Origin: Agrypnia vestita
Taxonomy: Eukaryota > Arthropoda > Insecta > Trichoptera > Phryganeidae
DNA: 64,000 bases
Assembly (NCBI GenBank): GCA_016648135.1
Contig: JADDOH010003947.1
Location: forward strand, 62,001-126,000
Reading direction: 5' to 3'
Both the position numbers and the translations under genes were made by a program. The notes under the pieces are model-generated. The model was not told the origin of the DNA and made no database searches. It was given only the letters and a program-made list of their open reading frames with translations. Shown here piece after piece: positions 60,924 to 64,000 of the stretch (within the stretch, counting starts at the first letter, position 1; each line of letters opens with the position of its first letter).

Positions 60924-63443
60924 ATGGAGACTAGAAATGTTAATTGTCTTACCCCAATGAAACAATATCCTAATCTTGAGTGGGGTATTGTAAATTCTTG
61001 TGAGGACAAATCATTGGCGGATTGTGCTAACTACCTATGTCAATTGGTTATTAAATTTAATGGTAAGTACGTATTGCTTTAAATTAATTAATAAGTTTCA
61101 GAATTTCTCTCTGAATTAGGAGTGATATCGGGAGATGAGGATTTTTTTTATGAAATTCAAAATTAATCAAATTTTAATATTGTTTTTGAGTTCTAGTTTG
61201 CGTAAAGCCTTGTTTAAATGTTCCGGTGGTTTAGGCCATTTTCAAATCTGAACCGCCGAAATAGCTTTAATATTTACGTGTATAATGCTTTACGCAAACT
61301 AGTAGAACTCGATAATAATGATATTTATTAAAATTTGATAAATTTTACTTACCATCAGGCCGTGTCTGTGGGGGTAGGCAGATACGATAGAGTGCCACAT
61401 TATTTTGTCATGAAACACAACTCTCGCCCTATCCATATTCATTCATCTTCACATGCAAGCTCGACAATTGTTGAGGCTTCTAGCAGGACCATCTTCCAGT
61501 TACGGTTAATCTGGTCATACCATGTCTTCCGCTGTTGCCCTCTCTAATTGGCGCCGCCGACACTTATATTATACATCTTTCTTCATTCGTTTGCTCGACA
61601 CGCCCAAACCATCTGAGCAACCCGTTTTTAATTTTATTAACTATGCTACGATTAGCTTCACATTCATTCCTAATATCTTCATTCTTTGCTCTATCATAAA
61701 TGGATTTGCCACACATACGTCTAAGGGATCTCATCTGCACTGCATTCAGATAAGTTTTGTATTTAATAAAAGTAAACATGGATACCTAAAAACTAAACAC
61801 ATAAAATTGATTGGTCAAAGATAATTTTTTCTTCTGAATGAAGGTTTGAACTTTGTGGTAACATTATTATTAAAAAAAACTCACTCCTAAAAACTAAGTT
61901 TTTACATACTCCCTTTCTCATTTAGTAGTTTAAACAGGTTTCGCGCATTTCGGCTCAAATCGGGCGATGCTACGAGTTAAAAGATAGGGAGTAATAAAAA
62001 CCATTAAAATTTTAAAAAATCCAAAATTATACTATAATAATTATAAAATTTTAAATGAAAATTTCTTAGATCATTTTTATCATCGCCACAAGTCTGCCTG
62101 CATAGTTTTAGCTCGATTGGATCACGGGAAAAGGGCTAAAGGGAAAGGGGACAAGCAGACAAGCTGACAAGCAGACGCTACGAGTTAAAAGAAAGGGAGT
62201 AAGTAATAAAACACAAATCGCTTTGTTTTCACCACTTTATCAGATATAAAATAAAATGGTGAAAACAAAGTGATTAGTGTTTTATTTTAATAAACACATA
62301 AATATAATCAATCTACTACTATAAAAATAAAAAACATTACAGATGTTTATAATTTGATTATTACATGTTTTGTGCCTAATAGTCAATGCATATTAAAAAA
62401 GTTTTTAATCATTTAATAATGGCTCCATATAAACATAAGTGAAGTCAACAACAAGTGGTCTCGTGGCCGAATGTGTGAGGTGATGTGTAGTTGTCCTGTC
62501 AAAATGGCGACCTGCTACTTCCCTTTGCCCACTTCCTGTATCCAAAGACAGCAATGTTGCTAGCGTTATAAAATATTTAACTAGGATATGCTATAATGCT
62601 GTCTTTGCTATAATGTTTCAGTCTAAAATAGACATCAACTCTCACTTCAGTATGAAGTTATTTTATATTTTGTCATATGACGAATCCTTGCGGGTTGATT
62701 GGTTGAAGTGCTAATATTGCTGCCTTTGCTTTTTACGCTACGATAATATTGCGGCTTTGCTTTTAATAATGATTTTGAAACTTTCAATAGTGATGTTGAA
62801 AGGGATAGAAGTATATTTCCTAATTATTAAAGGATTACTAATTTATAGTGTGCTGAATTTGTGCTTGTATAGGAAACATAGCCTATAAATTAATAGGAAA
62901 CATGATTTTGAAAGGGACAGATACATGAAATCTCAAATTCAGTACATTCTAAATTAGTTATTCTTGATGACCGCATTCAAAACATTTTTCTAATTTTTTT
63001 GGATGTTGCTGCCTTTCTTGTATAGTCTTCATTTATGAAATGTGAGGCATAAAGCAAAGGCAGCAATATATAAAAATTAAAAAACATTTTGAATGCAGTC
63101 ACTACTAATTACTAATTTAAAATGTACTGAATTCTAGATTTTATGTTTCTATCCCATGTATAGGTTATGTTTCCTATAAAATCTCGAATTTAGTATACAT
63201 ATTATAAATTAGTAATCCTCAATGACTGCACTCAATTTTTTTTTTGTATATTGCTGTCTTTGCTTGTACAGCCTTCATTTATGAAATAATCTAGTAACTT
63301 TAGTTCACCTTGTGTCTTAATTTTCAGATGTAACCCGGTCTTATAGTGAGGCACTCTCTGAACAAAAAAAAACAGAAAAAAAGCTCACAAAATTGACAGA
63401 ATACTGCAAAAAGTTTGTTTTTATTTCTTACTTTTCACACTAA
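60924..63443 (+). CDS. Unrecognised gene, first two coding exons (continues past the window)
   Basis: Exon 1, 60924-61062, begins ATG and encodes 46 residues (METRNVNCLTPMKQYPNLEW to LCQLVIKFN), ending in a strong GTAAGT donor in phase 1. An acceptor TTTTCAG at 63321-63327 opens an exon in matching phase encoding DVTRSYSEALSEQKKTEKKL then TKLTEYCKK, a charged heptad-like stretch typical of coiled coil. Reading on reaches a stop at 63441-63443; a GTTTGT donor at 63413 would end the exon earlier and let the gene continue to the right. The segment NSCEDKSLADCANYLCQLV faintly recalls the start of ADIP/SSX2IP proteins, but the next exon lacks the conserved part of that family, so I give no name. 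The intron is repeat-rich. Confidence 0.55.
61163..61343. mobile_element. Foldback MITE in intron of the unrecognised gene
   Basis: AATCAAATTTTAATATTG and its near-complement form the outer arms; GAGTTCTAGTTTGCGTAAAG and CTTTACGCAAACTAGTAGAA the inner ones. Confidence 0.65.
61357..61760 (-). mobile_element. LINE 3' fragment (GHVERMNE type), copy 2
   Basis: Minus strand encodes LNAVQMRSLRRMCGKSIYDR and GLLRWFGRVEQTNEE, matching the fragment at 40932 including its 3' non-coding part (GTGGGGGTAGGCAGA). Confidence 0.75.
61900..62210. repeat. Imperfect foldback with ACGAGTTAAAAGA.AGGGAGTA motif
   Basis: ACGAGTTAAAAGATAGGGAG at 61974 and ACGAGTTAAAAGAAAGGGAG at 62179 are direct copies. An inverted partial copy (TACTCCCTTTCTC) is at 61907. 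GACAAGCAGACAAGC repeats lie between. Confidence 0.5.
62206..62287. mobile_element. 82-bp mini-hairpin
   Basis: AATAAAACACAAATCGCTTT and CAAAGTGATTAGTGTTTTAT are inverted around TTTTCACCA / TGGTGAAAA. Very small foldback. Confidence 0.6.
62540..63265. repeat. Cluster of GCAAAGGCAGCAATAT-type repeats
   Basis: The motif or its complement occurs about seven times: near 62542, 62597, 62713, 62746, 63005, 63053 and 63248, in both orientations. 62913-63164 is itself an imperfect foldback (GGGACAGATACATGAAATCT against its complement). In intron 1 of the unrecognised gene. Confidence 0.65.
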
Positions 63444-64000
63444 TTCTATTTAATATTTTGGTCAGAAAATACTTTATACATAATATACTTAAAACAAATT
63501 AAACTTTGTAATGCACACACGTTGAGTTAAATTTATCACTACTATAGTTTCGAGAGGAGCCGTCCCTCTCATACATCAGGTGTAATTTATAACTAATCTA
63601 AATATATAAATTATTGGCCGTATTCTGAAATAAGCAATATTGCTATTCGACGAATATAATTTTGAAGTTTTATCTATGATATCAATGAATTCAATCAAGT
63701 ATGTAGTAAGTTCATCAAACATTTTAATTTCGTTATCTGTCCGTCTGTCGGTCTGCCTGTCCGTCCGTCGGAACTTTGTGTAATGTCCGTAATTTTGTTC
63801 GAATTAATGACTTAAAAAAACAAGTTAAACGGCTAGAGGTAGAGCGCGAAAAACGGCCGCGCAAGTGCTAGCGCAGGATGCTATCGATTTTGCCACCGTT
63901 GCATATCCGCAATCCGCCAAAAAGATCATATAAATAGGGCTTAGCAAAGACTCGAACCATTTGACGGGTAACAACTAGTTATCTTAATTTTGTGTGTATA
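63444..64000. other. Right edge: repeat sequence shared with 59690
   Basis: 63735-63800 (CTGTCCGTCCGTCGG..AACTTTGTGTAATG) is a diverged reverse complement of 59695-59762. A tRNA-like or repeat fragment follows. No exon is recognised. Confidence 0.4.

Noticed and set aside
60924..63412. ADIP/SSX2IP assignment for the unrecognised gene
   Set aside because: Only a faint match in one segment; the second exon does not carry the conserved region expected next in that family.
1..64000. CRISPR array, prokaryotic operon or phage
   Set aside because: Introns, polyadenylation signals and eukaryotic transposons throughout; no regularly spaced repeat-spacer structure.

Overview
This is a 64-kb, AT-rich window of an animal nuclear genome, most likely an arthropod and probably an insect. 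The genes are split by GT-AG introns and lie in a dense bed of eukaryotic transposons: a Penelope-like element, LINE fragments, mariner, PIF-Harbinger and piggyBac remnants, tRNA-derived SINEs and many foldback MITEs. Encoded proteins resemble metazoan families. I see no bacterial operon, CRISPR array, phage or viral gene. The exact order of insect cannot be read from the sequence alone.

Four genes can be supported. (1) About 1-10350, plus strand: C1GALT1, the Golgi core-1 beta-1,3-galactosyltransferase that makes the T antigen of O-glycans; its first exon touches the left edge. (2) 18603-37574, plus strand: a complete 12-exon calpain-7 gene (CAPN7) of 811 codons. All splice phases agree, and the Cys/His/Asn triad falls at residues 290, 458 and 478. 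(3) 47566-58220, minus strand: a SERHL/kraken-type alpha/beta serine hydrolase, reconstructed as two coding exons (312 aa) separated by a 9.7-kb intron. (4) 60924 to beyond 63412, plus strand: the first two exons of a gene I cannot name, whose second exon looks like coiled coil.

Most of the rest is repeat. The C1GALT1 introns hold a head-to-head Penelope-like pair (1868-3792), a mariner C-terminal remnant, SINEs, a 273-bp tandem duplication and a LINE fragment. The 10.5-18.5 kb intergenic block holds a 538-bp foldback element, a CpG-rich 107-bp minisatellite, a LINE 3' end, a putative solo LTR inserted in a TA microsatellite, and a 290-bp foldback with perfect 64-bp arms enclosing a tRNA-like sequence. 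CAPN7 introns carry several MITEs, including one with two internal tandem arrays, and a 102-bp copy of the gene's own exon 8 flanked by 20-bp direct repeats. The 40.3-42.2 kb region is a nested transposon stack. The hydrolase intron contains piggyBac, LINE, mariner and two PIF-Harbinger derivatives; a third Harbinger copy lies upstream of the gene.

The three recognised proteins act in unrelated processes (Golgi O-glycosylation, ESCRT-linked proteolysis, hydrolysis of a small ester or amide), so their linkage shows no pathway. The most unusual signals are structural: the exon-8 duplication, the tRNA-like foldback, the Penelope inverted pair with a decayed hammerhead-like fold, and the tandem arrays inside MITEs.
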